From Voacanga thouarsii (lineage: Eukaryota > Streptophyta > Magnoliopsida > Gentianales > Apocynaceae), in NCBI GenBank assembly GCA_026120185.1, contig JANUWF010001719.1:2380501-2444500 (forward strand): a DNA stretch of 64,000 nucleotides, in the 5' to 3' direction. The translations under genes were made by a program, and so were the position numbers. Shown here one piece after another: positions 1 to 12,371 of this stretch. Each line of letters opens with the position of its first letter. The first letter of the stretch is position 1. The notes under the pieces were generated by a model, which was not told where the DNA came from, did not search any database, and saw nothing but the letters and a program-made list of their open reading frames with translations.

Positions 1-2
1 TT

Positions 3-1118
3 AAACAAGCATCTAGATCTTGGAATATCATATTTGATCAAGCCATTAAAACTTATGGTTTTGATCAGCATCCTGATGAATCTTGTGTCTATAAGAGAAT
101 TATAGATGATAAGGTGATTTTTCTCATACTGTATGTTGATGACATCCTTCTCATTGGAAATGATGTAAGAACATTGACATTGGTGAAAAGTTGGTTGGGT
201 AAACAGTTTGATATGAAGGACTTGGGAAAAGCAAGATATGTTCTGGGCATTCAGATCCTTTGGGATAGAAATAATAGACAGATAGCTTTATCTCAAGTTT
301 CATATATTGACAAAATACTGACGAGATTTTCTATACAAAATTCCAAGAAAGGTCAATTGCCTTTCAGACATGGAATTCAGCTATCTCAGAAGTATAGTTC
401 TAAAACTCCTAATGAGGTTGAGTACATGAAACGAGTTCCTTATGCATCAGTTGTAGGAAATCTCATGTATGCTATGCTTTGTACTCGTCCAGACATTTGT
501 CATGCTGTTGGAATGGTAAGTAGATATCAGTCAAACCTAAGACCAGAACATTGGACAGCAGTCAAGCATATATTCAAGTATCTTCGCAGAACTCGAGGAT
601 ATATGCTAGTTTACTCAACTCCAGAATTGGTACCTATAGGTTACACTGATTTTGATTTTCAAGCTGATAGAGATTTTTGCAAGTCCACCTCAGGCTTTGT
701 TTTCACCTTAGGTGGTAGTGCAGTTGTGTGGAGAAGTATCAGATAATCTTATATTACTGACTCTACAATGGAAGCTGAATATGTGGCAGCTTGTGAAGTA
801 ACTAAAGAGGCAGTATGGTTGAAGAAGTTCTTGATAGAACTTGAAGTGATTCATTCTGCATCTCAAGCCATTAGTTTATACTGTGACAACAGTGGTGCAG
901 TGGCAAATGCAAAAGAACCACGCAGCCATCAGCGTGGTAAACACATTGAACGTAAATATCACCTATTTAGGGAGATCGTTCAACGCGGAGATGTAGAAGT
1001 GTGCAATATTTCTTCTACTGAAAATCTTGCTAATCCTTTTACTAAAAGTTTACCTATAACTGTTTTTAGAAGTCAAATAAAAAGTATGGGTATTTCTGAC
1101 ATATCCCATTTACTCTAG
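3..1118 (+). pseudogene. Ty1/copia pol 3' end (reverse transcriptase and RNase H), broken
   Basis: The frame is open from the window edge, so the upstream part of the element lies outside. The reverse transcriptase catalytic box YVDD is at 132-143, followed by the copia signatures PYASVVGNLMYA and TRPDICHAVGMVSRYQ. The RNase H part follows, with TMEAEYVAA near 766-790 and LYCDNSGAV near 880-905. An in-frame TAA at 744-746 interrupts RNase H just after WRSI, where family members read on through a glutamine; the same frame resumes and ends at the TAG at 1116-1118. The product would have copied retrotransposon RNA into DNA in cytoplasmic particles. The stop makes this copy non-functional. Confidence 0.93.
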
Positions 1119-1136
1119 GACAAGTGGGAGGATTTT

Positions 1137-2521
1137 TGTTAGATATGCCCATCGAGTAAATACAATGTTTATATTTTTGAAATTAAATAAAGTATATTTT
1201 TATATATTTGTATGTATGAATTATGTATGAGCCTGTTTGTCCACGAATTATTTAGATATTATAAATCAAGTATTTATTTGTTAAACACAGAAAGACTTGA
1301 TTTATAATTTAATTCGAAATAAATTATCCGCGATCTAAAATAAATTTGGACAATTTATTTTGGAAGATCTTTTTAATTTTATTGAAGTCTGTCTTTGACT
1401 TTAGGAATAAAATTAAGGATATATTTTGATATATTGGATGGACCATTAATATTTATTTGTGGAATAGACCATACAAATAAAATATTAAAATATTATCGTA
1501 CATAATATCTTAATCCTAAGCGAACAATTATTTATATTTACTAACTTGAAGTTCCTTGAGTTGACAAAGAGTGAAATTAACTTAATAATCAATATCTCGA
1601 CTTCTTGGGAATTAAAGTGAAATAAATATGAAATAATTGTTATGCAATATGGAATCCATCACCTTTAATAGGCAAGATCATTTCCTCATGAGTTTTTCTA
1701 ATGGACAGTTAAATCTGAGCTCAGTAATTCAATAGTGTCTATTGAATTCATTTTGTAAGTGTGACGTGGTCACATGGTACTATCAAAATTGAAGATGAGA
1801 ATTGAGGATTTGAATGAGGGGCAATGTGGTCATACTGCCTCATTCAAAGTATTATATTGATCGACGGGGGTAATTTATTAGATCGATCAATTAATGGATA
1901 TAATTATTTACTCCAGTAATTACGATTAGATTAAGAGTACAGTTACGTTCTTTTAGTGGATGGAAAGTAATTAATAAATTATTTTTATTGACAAAATGAT
2001 TTATTGGAACTTAGTCTAATTGTATCCGGTCAGGTCCCTTCAATGGCTCCTAATTATGAAAAAATAATAAATTATAATTTGTTTATAATTTATTAATGAA
2101 AATTGCAGAAAACAAAAAAATCGTATTTTAGATTGAATAGGATAAGTGGAAATAGTTGTATTCAACTATACTTTTTTTATTCTATCAGGACTCGTATTTT
2201 GAGATAGAATCATTAATACATATTGGTTTATGACTCTATTTTAGATAGACGTGAGAAACATCGTTGTTACTCTCTGAGTTTTTCTCTCAATTTTTGTGTG
2301 AGTCCACCCTTAACAAAGAGAGAAACAAAATACGATTAACAATTTTCTGGTCCAAGGAGATTACATTGAAGAAGACTTGGGGGTCTGGAGCATTACCAGA
2401 AGGCCAAAGACTTCAAGAATCGTATTGGTGAAGACGATATCTACAAAGGTATAATTCGTTTCACGTATTCTCGAGATTTAATCAGGTTGGCACATAAGCA
2501 TATCGATCCTATTAACTAACA
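1137..2521 (+). repeat. Copia 3' LTR
   Basis: The LTR begins TGTTA at 1137 and ends TAACA at 2521, a short inverted repeat with the canonical TG...CA ends. A purine-rich tract (AAGTGGGAGGA, 1122-1132) just upstream is the polypurine tract expected before a 3' LTR. At 1385 bp it is long for a copia LTR. The flanking duplication cannot be checked because the 5' LTR is outside the window. It belongs to the element whose pol ends at 1118. Confidence 0.85.
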
Positions 2522-2843
2522 TAAATGACTATACATTAATTGATGCAATGTGATTATATTACTCCCCTTGATCAAAATGATTAATTTAATCTTTATGTAA
2601 TTCTAATAAGTCAGGTGTATTTGCTTTCTCAATTTTCTATTTTAATACATTAAGAGTTAGAAATATAAATTCAAATTCAAAATCTATATTAATCAATAAA
2701 GAATACTTCTAATACTTGAATTATTCAATTATTATAAGTCTATTAACAAAGTGTTACTTGGAACACTAAAGGAAATCGGAGTACAGCTTTTTTATTTTGT
2801 TTTAAATTATCCCTAAATTATTATAGGAGTACAAGTTTTATAC

Positions 2844-2891
<48 letters not shown>

Positions 2892-3098
2892 CAATTACGA
2901 AAACCTACCACACCTGGCATCATCTTTGATTTACACGTGGCAGTTGAACTGAAAAATTTTTTCCCCACTTATAGCACCATGCACAGTGCTTATGCACTCC
3001 TCCCCATTGTCCCTGTCGCTTCCGTTCCTCTGGCCTTTTGCTATTCCAAAACCCAATCTTTCTTTTCTCAAAAATGATGCTTGAATTTCTATACTTAA
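2522..3098. other. Intergenic stretch with a (TA)n tract
   Basis: No gene is recognisable. A pure AT dinucleotide run occupies about 2848-2889. From about 2960 the sequence becomes less AT-rich as it approaches the O-fucosyltransferase exon and could be its former leader. The minus-strand open frame across 2931-3212 overlaps that exon and has no recognisable content. Confidence 0.6.
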
Positions 3099-3467
3099 CA
3101 GACTCTCCTCTTCCTCTTCTCTTTCCTCCTTTTCATTTCCTCCAAACACCTTTTTCTCCAATCTATCTTCCCTGTTTCGAGGAATTCCGAGAAAGAATTT
3201 CTCTTGCGGCAATGTAGGGGTTCCAGAAGCCTTGGAGAAAAGTTCATTTAGTATGCGCCTCGCAGTGGGTTTAGCAACCAGTTAGCAGAGTTCAAGAATG
3301 CGATTTTAATGGCCACCATTCTCAATCGGACTGTAATTGTGCCACCTATTCTCGATCACCATACTGTCGCCCTTGGTAGCTGCCCCAAATTTAGGGTTTT
3401 AAGCCCTAATGATTTGAGATTTGCTATCTGGAATCACTCTATTGATCTCTTCCGAAATGGCATGCAA
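3099..3467 (+). pseudogene. O-fucosyltransferase family protein, first-exon fragment
   Basis: The frame from the upstream TAA (3096) to 3467 encodes a hydrophobic N-terminal stretch (LLFLFSFLLFIS), as in a type II membrane protein. It then has conserved plant O-FucT motifs: GFSNQLAEFKNAILMA, NRTVIVPPILDHH and ALGSCPKFRVLSP. These mark the GDP-fucose binding region of Golgi O-fucosyltransferase-like proteins. A TAG at 3249-3251 replaces the tryptophan normally found before YAP.SGFSNQ. No plausible start codon is in frame upstream. The exon ends at a good donor (CAA then GTAAAA, 3468). The expected downstream exons are not recognisable before the LTR at 4543 or after it, so this is a fragment. 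The identity rests on remembered family motifs. Confidence 0.82.
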
Positions 3468-4542
3468 GTAAAAAACTTGGTCTTTCTATTTGTTGGCAAA
3501 AGAACAAAATTATTGAATTCTTAGGCCGCACCACACCAGTCATTCTCTAGAACGGCAATGGCCCCTGTCCTCTTCTTGCCATCTGTATGTGTTTTCAATT
3601 CTTTTTGTATTTCTTTATTTCTCTGCCCTACTACCTTTGTTCTAGGGTTCTACACATATACACACAATTGAGCGTACTTTTGGATTGCAGTATTGTATAT
3701 TTAATAAATTCATATTTATGTCATTTGAACAGATTGAATCCCAGGCTAGAGACATCACTCTGTTAGTTGGTAACAATCTGGAAGTTTGAATGGTCTTTTT
3801 TGGTTTTGTTTGGTTTTGTATTAGAATTCCTATTTAGTAAAAGTTGTTTACAGCATATCTTCACAAAATGTGTTTGAGATGACCTGTGGAAATTTCAGAT
3901 TTTGAACAACTCATGATGTGCAGACCTGTGATGTGCAGACCTGTAAATACATTAGTTCTCATGAAATAAACACGGGATGAAAAACAACAATAAGTTAAGT
4001 ATTATTCCTCAGAATTTTGATTTTTACATGATAAATGCATTAACTTTAACGGAACTCATGACTCCTGAAAATATTACTAAGTTAATACACATTTCATGAC
4101 TTATTAAATTTAGGCTTTCATCTACAATGAAGCAATTCAAACATGTACAGTTTTAGTGCCATTTTTGGGGAATAGAGGACAACAGAAAAACATAATAGTA
4201 AGTCAAGTATTATTCCTCATATTCAATTGTCAAAATATTACTAAGTTATTATACATTTCATTACTTATTTAATGTAGTCTTTCATCTACAATAAAGTAGG
4301 CAAAGCATCTACATTTTAAGAGTCATTTTATAGGGAATAGATGACTAAATGCACTTAATGCAAGAAGCTAAATGCTTTGCAAGTAAGGAAACACATACAT
4401 AAATATGCTCACAATGATCTATGACTTAATCCATTGCTTTAGCCAACAATTTTGTTCATATTTAATTTTTGTTAAAGTTTTGCTAGGCTTTGTTGCAATC
4501 AAGGTCAGTGGTAATGCATGAATAAGAAGTAGGTGACCGTTC
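3468..4542. other. Former intron or intergenic DNA, no gene seen
   Basis: AT-rich sequence after the O-FucT exon. I see no second O-FucT exon. Two related 60-80 bp stretches near 3985-4110 and 4195-4300 (both with TTACTAAGTTA and CTTTCATCTACAAT) form a degenerate direct repeat. The copia solo LTR interrupts this stretch at 4543. Confidence 0.5.
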
Positions 4543-6485
4543 TGAAGGAATTTGACAGAGACAGAGCATGCACGGTGGACATAAAAATGGAGAAAATAAA
4601 TAGAAATAGAGCATGGCAGTAGCATGGAGGCATGAAAAACATACCTCTTGGAGCCTTAAATCTTGAAGATCGTAGAAGAGTTGGTTGAAGCACAGAAACA
4701 GCTCTCTTCTTCCCCGTGGAGTGAAGCTTCCGGTGCAGTGTCTACCTTTCTTCTTCACCTCCGGTGCAATGCTTGGCTTTTCAATTCTCAGAATATGACC
4801 TAGCCAAATCAAACGTTGGTGAACACAGACTTGGGTTGAGAAGAATATCGGTTTTCTTTCACAGCTCTCTATATCCTTTCACAGGCTTGGCATCTTCTAT
4901 TAAGAAAACAAAAGCCAGTGAAGAAGACCAAAAGCCAGAAAACCAAACAGCCACACAAGAGACCGAGAGCCAAGAGACTCGGGAGAATTTTTTTTTCTTT
5001 TTCTTTTATTTTATTTTTCCACACAGAAAGCCAAGAGTCATGAAACCAAAAATAATTATTTTGATAAAAATAATATTCCCAGAATTTAATATCTGAATAA
5101 TATTAACAAAATAAATTTTGGCTTCACCATAAACTCTTCTGAATTGTGTCCGAAAAAATCTTATGGTCCAGGCTATTAGACCAAAATAATATTTATTATT
5201 TTTTTGGACCCGTAAAGCCCAAAATAATAAACATTAATTATTTTTCTTGGGATTAAATAAATAACCCAATAAAAAATTAAATATTAATTATTTTTCTCTA
5301 GTTTAAATCCTGATTAATTTTTTAATTATTCAAACTGGACCTAAGTCCTGAATAATTAATTAACCAATTAAACCAGATAATAAATTTCTCTCTATTTATT
5401 TTATTCCAGTCTAATAATAAATTAGACTTCCTAAATAAAATATAACTCTCTCAACTGAGATCAATTCTTCAATCCAAAAATAATTAGGACTTACGGGCTA
5501 TTCCGATGACCAAAAAGACACATCGCCTTGGATATTAAAATGACTAAAATACCCCTACTATATAAATAGATGTGTTTTGTATTTTAAATATTTTCTAATA
5601 TTACCATAAAGAAATATTGACTCCAAGGATAATGTTGCATTAGCAAAGTCTTTGACCTATAGGTGAAATGACTAAAATACCCCTCTACACATCGCCATAC
5701 ATTTAGAGAGGAAGAATTGTACTAACACCTCTCTAAATGACATCTACCATCCTTAAGCTTTTAATTCAATGATCCACGACTTCCTAGAGTGTTTCCGCTT
5801 TCCAAGGGAGCTACCCTAAAGCAAATATCCAAGTCATGTTTCCCAGGGCCCTGGATATTTAGATCATTCAGACAACGACAAGGGGCAATATAGTGTAAAA
5901 ACTATCTTGTACAAGTCTGTCTTAATTAACTAGTTACACATACCCAACATGCAAGTATATTGGCCCTACTATAGAACATCAACTATAGCATATCAAAGTA
6001 TATACTTCCAACTTTGCCAAACTATCAACTCATACTTAAGTCATAGAGTACTAGTCCACGCTGCAGCGGTAGTAGTCTAGGTTTCTACCATATAGTATTT
6101 TTAAGAAACTACTATTACAAGTTCTGTTCTACGTATACGAAATACGCTTATATCATGAAGTGAGTAGACTACTTACTAGCTAAAGGTAAGCCATTCCCTA
6201 TTTGAAATGCATAACAGAATAACCTAACACATGATGAGATTTCCATTCTCATCAATCGGTTAATAACAAATGTTTATGTGTTTAAATAACCCATGATCCA
6301 TACCTTACTGTGAAAGACCTCCATTCACATGGATCACTTATTTAAACACAATGGGTCTTTTCCAAATGAAATTATGCACAAATAAAGAAAATAAATTCAC
6401 AAACAATTTTCACAAATAAATTCTTTTATTAAAATATTCAATATTTTCATTAGAAACCTAATCTAAGAGGGTATACATTCCAACA
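4543..6485 (-). repeat. Solo LTR of the 2-kb copia family (copy A)
   Basis: On the minus strand the LTR starts TGTTGGAATGTATACC at 6485 and ends in CA at 4543, giving 1943 bp. It aligns along its length with the copies at 49771-51795 and 61843-63758, for example in blocks around CACATCGCC and CCCAACATGCAAGTATATTGG. The candidate target duplication is CGTTC (4538-4542) against CATTC (6486-6490), differing by one CpG-type transition. No internal region is attached, so it is a solo LTR from recombination. The 4543 boundary is slightly uncertain. A TATTTATATAG box near 5570 (minus) is the likely LTR TATA box. Confidence 0.8.
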
Positions 6486-9400
6486 CATTCTTTGTAATAG
6501 GTCAATCAAGATTGGAGAGTTGAAAAGTTGTTGTGTACGTAAACAGTATATAACTATTGAAAATTTTACTTGCCAGTCCATTGAATATCAGAAAGTATTG
6601 CATCTCAATTTCTTTCTTACTTGGCAGCCTGATAGGGAAGCTTTAAATTGTAAGTAATGGCTTTCTGAAGACTTCATTTGGAATATTTATCTTTTGTTTC
6701 ATCTGTTTGTTTGTTACTTATGATTTTTTTATTAGAGACACGGTTGTATATGTTTGTAAATGTAAAAAAAATCTCAAACAAAGAATTAGGATTACTTAAT
6801 ATAATATTAATTACAAAATTAAAAAAAGAAATTCACATTTTTTTCTTAATTTAATATTTAACATTATCAAAGTATCTCAGAAATTAAAATTAAAAATGTA
6901 AATAATGAAAAAAAAGTGAGATTAAGAGAATAGGTACGTTGTCTTTTGTAAATCCATATTTCATATTTTGAACTTTTTTTCCCCTTTTCCTTCAAATGTT
7001 ACACTCTTTCTGGCTGATTTTCAGGTTTATAAAAAATGGAGCTGCTTTGAAGGAAAAGTTGAAATGGCAAAATGTTTGTCACAGCTTCCCACCTTTTTGC
7101 TATTAGGATACAAATATGTAGAACTTGATGAAGATTCCAAATTTGGGTTCTTGCCACTAAGTTTATTATTCCATAACTTATAGCTTCTCCCCCCTCCCTT
7201 CCTTCTTCTTTACTTCAGCATTTTTTTCATATTTTATTAGGATCTTGGTATTGGTATATTATTCCCTACTTCTACTACAGCTTACAGCTTCTCTTTTTGG
7301 TGTTAAGATCCTTTTTTATTCCCTCCTTTTGGTGTTTAGCTTCTTTTCATTCCCTACTACTATTATAGCTTACAGCTTATATTTTTTGTGTTGAGCTTCA
7401 TTTTTATTCCCTTCTCTTTATGGTGTTGAGCTTTTTTTTTTATTCCCTACTTCTACTATAGCTTACAGTTTCTCTTTTTGGTATTGAGTTTCTATTTTTT
7501 GCCCTTCTCTTTTTGGACTTCTCCTAGAGCATTTTTTTTTTCACATTTTATTAGGATATTAGTGTTGATATATTATAGGACCTTGGTGTTGTATATTATC
7601 CCCACTTCTACTATAGCTTATCTTCTTGGTGTTAAGTTTCATTTTTATGCCCTTCTTTTTATTCACTACTTATACTATAGCCTACAACTTCTCTTTTTTT
7701 AGTTCTTTTTATTTATTTTGGTTGCTTCTTATAGGAAATATCTAAACTTTATTTGTTCTCTCTCATTTCATTCATCTCTCTTTCCTCGAGATTACTCCTT
7801 GGAATTATGGAAATGCATCAAGGAACTTTCTAAGGAATTATATGATGTGTTCAAAAGTTTTTTTGAAACAACTAATTTCTTTTTTTTTTTTTTTGCCATC
7901 GTACTTTGGTAGTAGTCTATTGTTGTCTTCATTCTTGAAACTGGTGTTTTATATATAACAATTTTTTCTTTTGGGACCATAGTAAGGATTAGCTTGCAAT
8001 GCTCGGAGATCTTGAAGGTTGTAAAAGTTAAAATCTGTCTCAAGTATCTTAGACAATGCAATAAATTATGGAATCCGGCTTTTAAATAAGTCTAAATATG
8101 CTTAAGGTGATGGATTTAGAACTAACAACATCTGCTGAGTCGGCCTTGCTTGGAGAGTAACAAACGGTTGCATCATATCTCCGTCCCTACGAAAATTGCA
8201 GGTTTGAGTTCTTTCTGGCTTTGTTTGTTCTATTTGGTTCTGTTTTGCTGCCCATGAAGCTAATGAAAACTTGCTAATGTGGGTTATTGGATTAGGAAGA
8301 AAGAAACAAAAACTGGTGGCCAAAATCCTTTTCTTCTTCTCAAATTTGCAACCAGTAGCATCTGTGTCGATCTTTCTTTTCTTTAAAGTTTGTGGTGCTT
8401 TTGTTTCTCTTGAAGATTGAGTCCTACTAACAGAAAGTTGAAGTTTTTTTTTTTATATAAATTATTAGTTTTCTTTGGTTTGGCTAAAAGAACAATGTTT
8501 TTGTGTGAAACTTGGGGCATCAACTCAACCACTTCCTTACTGCCTTAAACAGTTTAGCTAGCCTAGATATTGATAATCTAGATCACCATTCAAGTTCTGT
8601 GATATTCATGGAGAATAGAAACTAAATACTGAACTATATCAAACTTGACAATTTGTTATATTTAGCTTTGGATTGTTATTTTGATATCCATAATTACTGA
8701 AGTATTTAAGGCTTATCGAAAAGTTGCATGTTCTTCTTCTTTATTCTCCCTCTCTTCTTTATTTTTAGTTTTATTTTAAAATTATGTTTGGTTAATTCTT
8801 TGCACCTCAATTTTGTAATGCGGCAAGAAGAAGCCTATTGAAAATGGATTGGCATTATATAATATTTCATCAATAGTTCATATAGTCCATAACCATTTGG
8901 GCTTTAAAGATTCTTAGTGAAAATTATAAGGAAGGGAACAAAAGGGGTATTTGTGCAATAGAAGTATTCAAACAATTCTTAGTTTTTTCATTTGGTCATA
9001 CCAACAGATTGGTGAAGCAAAATCCAAAATCAATTAAACCTCAATTCTTGCCAAAATGGATGATGATCCATGCTCTACTACCTCATTATATTGTTCTTAC
9101 CTTTAACAGGCTATTCTCAGTTTTTTCCCCCTTCTTTTGCCCTCCCTATTATATTTGCATTGTATTATTCATCCTATTTGTTTCTGTTAGCAAAAATACC
9201 AGACCTGGAGTGTAGTGGAAGATTGATGTAGCTGCATTTTCCTTCAGATTGGAATAACTTGAAAAGTAAAAAGTAGTGAGAAGTAAAATTTTAGTTCATT
9301 TATTTCCGATTGAAGACATGATTTTTTCACCTAAAACATTAGTCTTTCCTTTATTTTACACGTCTTCTCGAAGCTGGAGGAGAAGATACATGTAAGGGAA

Positions 9401-9656
9401 GTAGAAAAATGTAACCTACAAGTAAAATCAAAGGTAATTGATTGGTATGGCTCTCAATGAAGAATGAAAGTTTGAGGTCCATGATTTCGTTAATCTAACT
9501 CCTACTAGATAGTGAAAAGCTCTTTGTCTTCTCTTTGACTAGCAAAGAATTGCAGTGCCACAGTTCTAAAAACTGCGTTCCTGGCTACTCTCTGAACAAC
9601 GGTGAGTCACGCACTTAAATACATACATATGTTTAAAGTGTGCAATTTATTAGTAT
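6486..9656. other. Gene-free AT-rich stretch with a degenerate tandem repeat
   Basis: No protein family is recognisable on either strand. An open frame near 7024-7183 follows an acceptor-like TTTTCAG but matches nothing I know. The pyrimidine-rich tandem repeat at about 7220-7710 is listed separately. The exon upstream of the glycosyltransferase fragment at 9657 could not be identified. Confidence 0.5.
7220..7710. repeat. Degenerate pyrimidine-rich minisatellite
   Basis: A phrase resembling TTATTCCCTACTTCTACTAT followed by AGCTTACAGCTTCTC and a TTTTTGGTGTT segment recurs at least five times with variable spacing of about 60-120 bp. Clear copies begin near 7258, 7350, 7438, 7595 and 7660. Copies are diverged and partly truncated, so this is an old tandem array. 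No coding function is apparent. Confidence 0.7.
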
Positions 9657-10195
9657 TTGATGCAAATTCTTACGAATCCGTACCACTCTAATACAGATTT
9701 TGGCAGCAAGATTGTAGAATATGTAGAGGACTCTAATGTGGAAAAACCAGTTAGTGGTTGGGCTCCAATTTACGTAATTGATGACCATATTGCACACGTT
9801 GATCTACCAAGGCTGTACAAGGCAGCTGATGCATTTGTTCTGCCTTGAAGAGGGAAGGGATGAGGTCGACCCTATTAGAGGCCATGGCAATGTCATTGCC
9901 AGTGATTGCAACGAACTGGTCAGGGCCAACTGAGTTCTTGACTGCAGAGAATAGCTACCCTTTGCTTGTGGAGGAAATGAGAGAAGTAAAAGAAGGGCCA
10001 TTTATTGGGCATCTATGGGTTGTACCCTCTGCTGATAAGCTACTACTTTTAATAAGGAATGTCGTGAACAATCTTGAAAAAGCAAAGGCTAAAGGAAGGT
10101 AGGCTAGGGAACACATGATTGGTAAATTTGTGCCTCACATTGTGGCTCAGATTGTTACAAACAACATACAACAAATCATTGACAAAAAAGCTTGA
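9657..10195 (+). pseudogene. GT4-type glycosyltransferase, C-terminal fragment
   Basis: The reading frames encode conserved C-terminal motifs of a plant GT-B glycosyltransferase (Glycos_transf_1 domain): ILTNPYHS..DFGSKIVEYVED, HVDLPRLYKAADAFVLP, then EAMAMSLPVIATNWSGPTEFLT. The nucleotide-sugar binding loop, which should read SRGEGWGRP after VLP, is destroyed: TGA at 9846-9848 replaces a serine codon and a one-base deletion shifts the frame over the next few codons. A TAG after AKAKGR (about 10101) is a further stop. Homology then continues through VPHIVAQIVTN to a TGA at 10193-10195, the probable original terminus. The N-terminal half is absent nearby. This is a dead fragment, similar in state to the O-FucT exon upstream. 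Confidence 0.87.
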
Positions 10196-10467
10196 GTTTT
10201 AGGCAATGTTTTGTACATATAGTTAGTATCTCCAGTAGTGGGGATGGTGCCTACTAAGTGGGTGTGAGTCTTGAATTTTGCTCGTCTTAAATTGCTGATG
10301 CTGTTGATCAGGAGCGGAATGGGGGCTGCCAGAAATAGCAAGTTGTTTAACCTTTCAATTGTTGGAGGATTATATTTTCTTTCAAGAGTGGGAGATCCAA
10401 AAACTGTAGGGGGAGAATATGAGAAAAGGCTATGCAAGGAGATTGGTGGTGTTTAGAGTGGAAAGAA

Positions 10468-10665
10468 GATCTACTGATTGTTGAAACCTTTTATTGTGGT
10501 ATCCTTAGATGACTCGATAAGATGATTAGCATATAAGCTTTCAGTTGCATATTTTGTCAAATCAAAGATCTACTGATTGTTTATACCTTTTATTGTGGTG
10601 TCCTTAGATGACTCGATGAGATGATTAGGATATAAGCCTTCGGTTGCATATTTTGTCAAATCAAA
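10468..10665. repeat. Two-copy 99-bp tandem duplication
   Basis: The segment starting GATCTACTGATTG at 10468 is repeated from 10567, each unit ending near GTCAAATCAAA. The copies differ at only a few positions, so the duplication is more recent than the decay of the glycosyltransferase fragment just upstream. Confidence 0.92.
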
Positions 10666-10841
10666 CTTCAATAGAAAGAATTGTATTTTTCTCAATTTTG
10701 ATAATTGGAAGTAGGTGTAAATTGACAATATGCAAATGCTTATTTTATTCAATTATTGATACTTGAGAAAAGATGCTTTAGGTCGATATTATCTCTCAGG
10801 TTTAGTAACACTTTTGGATTTGAATTAATATATTATACAAA

Positions 10842-10858
10842 CCCGTACATCGCACGAG
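10842..10858 (+). other. Helitron-like terminal hairpin, decayed
   Basis: CCCGTACATCGCACGAG can form an imperfect hairpin of the CCCGTGC/GCACGGG type common just before plant Helitron 3' ends. A canonical CTAG or CTRR terminus should follow about ten bases later. Here the sequence is CAACAACTTAAT, so the terminus is mutated or this is not a Helitron end. It lies downstream of two plus-strand gene fragments (3099-3467 and 9657-10195), which would suit a capturing element. Confidence 0.35.
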
Positions 10859-12371
10859 CAACAACTTAATTATTTTTAAAATACTAATCGAAATATCTAA
10901 CACTCAAACTCTTGGATTCCTTTCCTTTACTCTCTTTATTTTCTTCAATCCAAAGGATATAAGTTTGATCCTCATTCGCTATCATATCTTTCTCTTTTCT
11001 ATGCTGATTTTTCTCTTTTGGCTGTTTTATTTCTTTCTTTATTTTGTTTTTTCTACTGAGATCCGAAGAAAAATTGTAGAACAATTAATAAAAGTATATT
11101 TATATCAACATTCAATTTAAATCAAAATTCTAATAATTAAAAAACTTTCAATTTCAATAATTTTTCTTTCGCATATACTAACAAAATATCTTTTTTTTTT
11201 AACTCCATATCGATTTTATATGTTTCTTATTTTTATTTCATTTAGATAAATACTTTTCAAAAAAATTATAATCTAAGTATACGATTTGCAATAATTGAGT
11301 CATAACCCTTCACGGTGTACCCCTCCGCTCCCCTCCCCCTCCCCAATCTAAGAAAATTCTTATATGTACTCGGTGTGCATGTATCAATGTATTAAATAGT
11401 TGTATCACTTGTAGATAATGTTATACACAATATTTATTATACAACTTTTATTACAAGCGGTACAACATATAAGAATTTTCCACCCAATAAATAAATAAAT
11501 CAAGCTGCTTGGTCAACAGGGTTGCCTACATGATGCAATGTGAAAATTTGACCCCTTCCGACTACCTTTGGAGAACATCTGCTAATTAGCAGAGAATGTT
11601 TATATATACCCTATCCATTAGACTATAGGCTAAAATTTTTAATAAATTTTATAAATTTCTTTAAAATTTTCATTTTTGTCCTCATATTTTTTTTTTATAA
11701 AAATTATAATATTATCATATATAAAAATATAATTCACCCCTAACTCTAAATTTCTGATTCCGTCTTAGCTATATAAAATTTTACTCTTTTTTTTTTACTG
11801 TATTCATTTAAATCCATAACTTAATTTTGAACATTTAAATTTTTTAAAAGAAAATTCCAAATATATTTATTAGTTGATGGATTTTGAAATCCATCAAATT
11901 ATCATCTAAATTGGCACTCTTATATTGGGACTATGCTGGCAAAAGTTTCCAACTTCAATTTTAGTACAGTTAGGATACATTTTATCATATAATATTATCG
12001 TTATAAATTAAAAATTTTCTTATCATTATTGTACTAATTACCATCAAAATTATTACTATTAAAATATTTTTTTTTTATCAATACTAATGTTGACAATATC
12101 GGTAAAAATGACGGCATTTAAAAATAGTAATACATAGATATCAGCTTATTAAATACTAAAATGTTAATATTTTTTAAAGTAAAAACAATATATAATTAAA
12201 TTAGTTTATACAAATATAGAAAAACAAACATATTTCTCTCTCTCTCTCTCACGCACACGCACACACACATATGGATATAACTTTTGAAAATTTATCCATT
12301 TTGTTAAAAAAAAAAAATACTTATGAACTTATAAAAGAAAAATAAAAAATAAAATACTTGTGAGTTGTGAA
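10859..12371. other. AT-rich intergenic stretch with compound microsatellite
   Basis: No gene or mobile element boundary is seen. A compound microsatellite, (TC)n followed by a CACACACA-rich run, lies at 12234-12269. Homopolymer and TTTTT/AAAAA runs are frequent. Confidence 0.6.

Noticed and set aside
2931..3212. Minus-strand 93-codon open frame
   Set aside because: It overlaps the plus-strand O-fucosyltransferase exon, which carries recognisable motifs; this frame is its antisense shadow.
7478..7702. Hydrophobic 74-codon open frame that could pass as a membrane protein
   Set aside because: It lies wholly inside the pyrimidine-rich minisatellite, whose T-rich codons give Phe and Leu by composition.
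10271..10456. Open frame after the glycosyltransferase fragment as a further exon
   Set aside because: It lies beyond the family's usual C-terminus and shows no recognisable motif.
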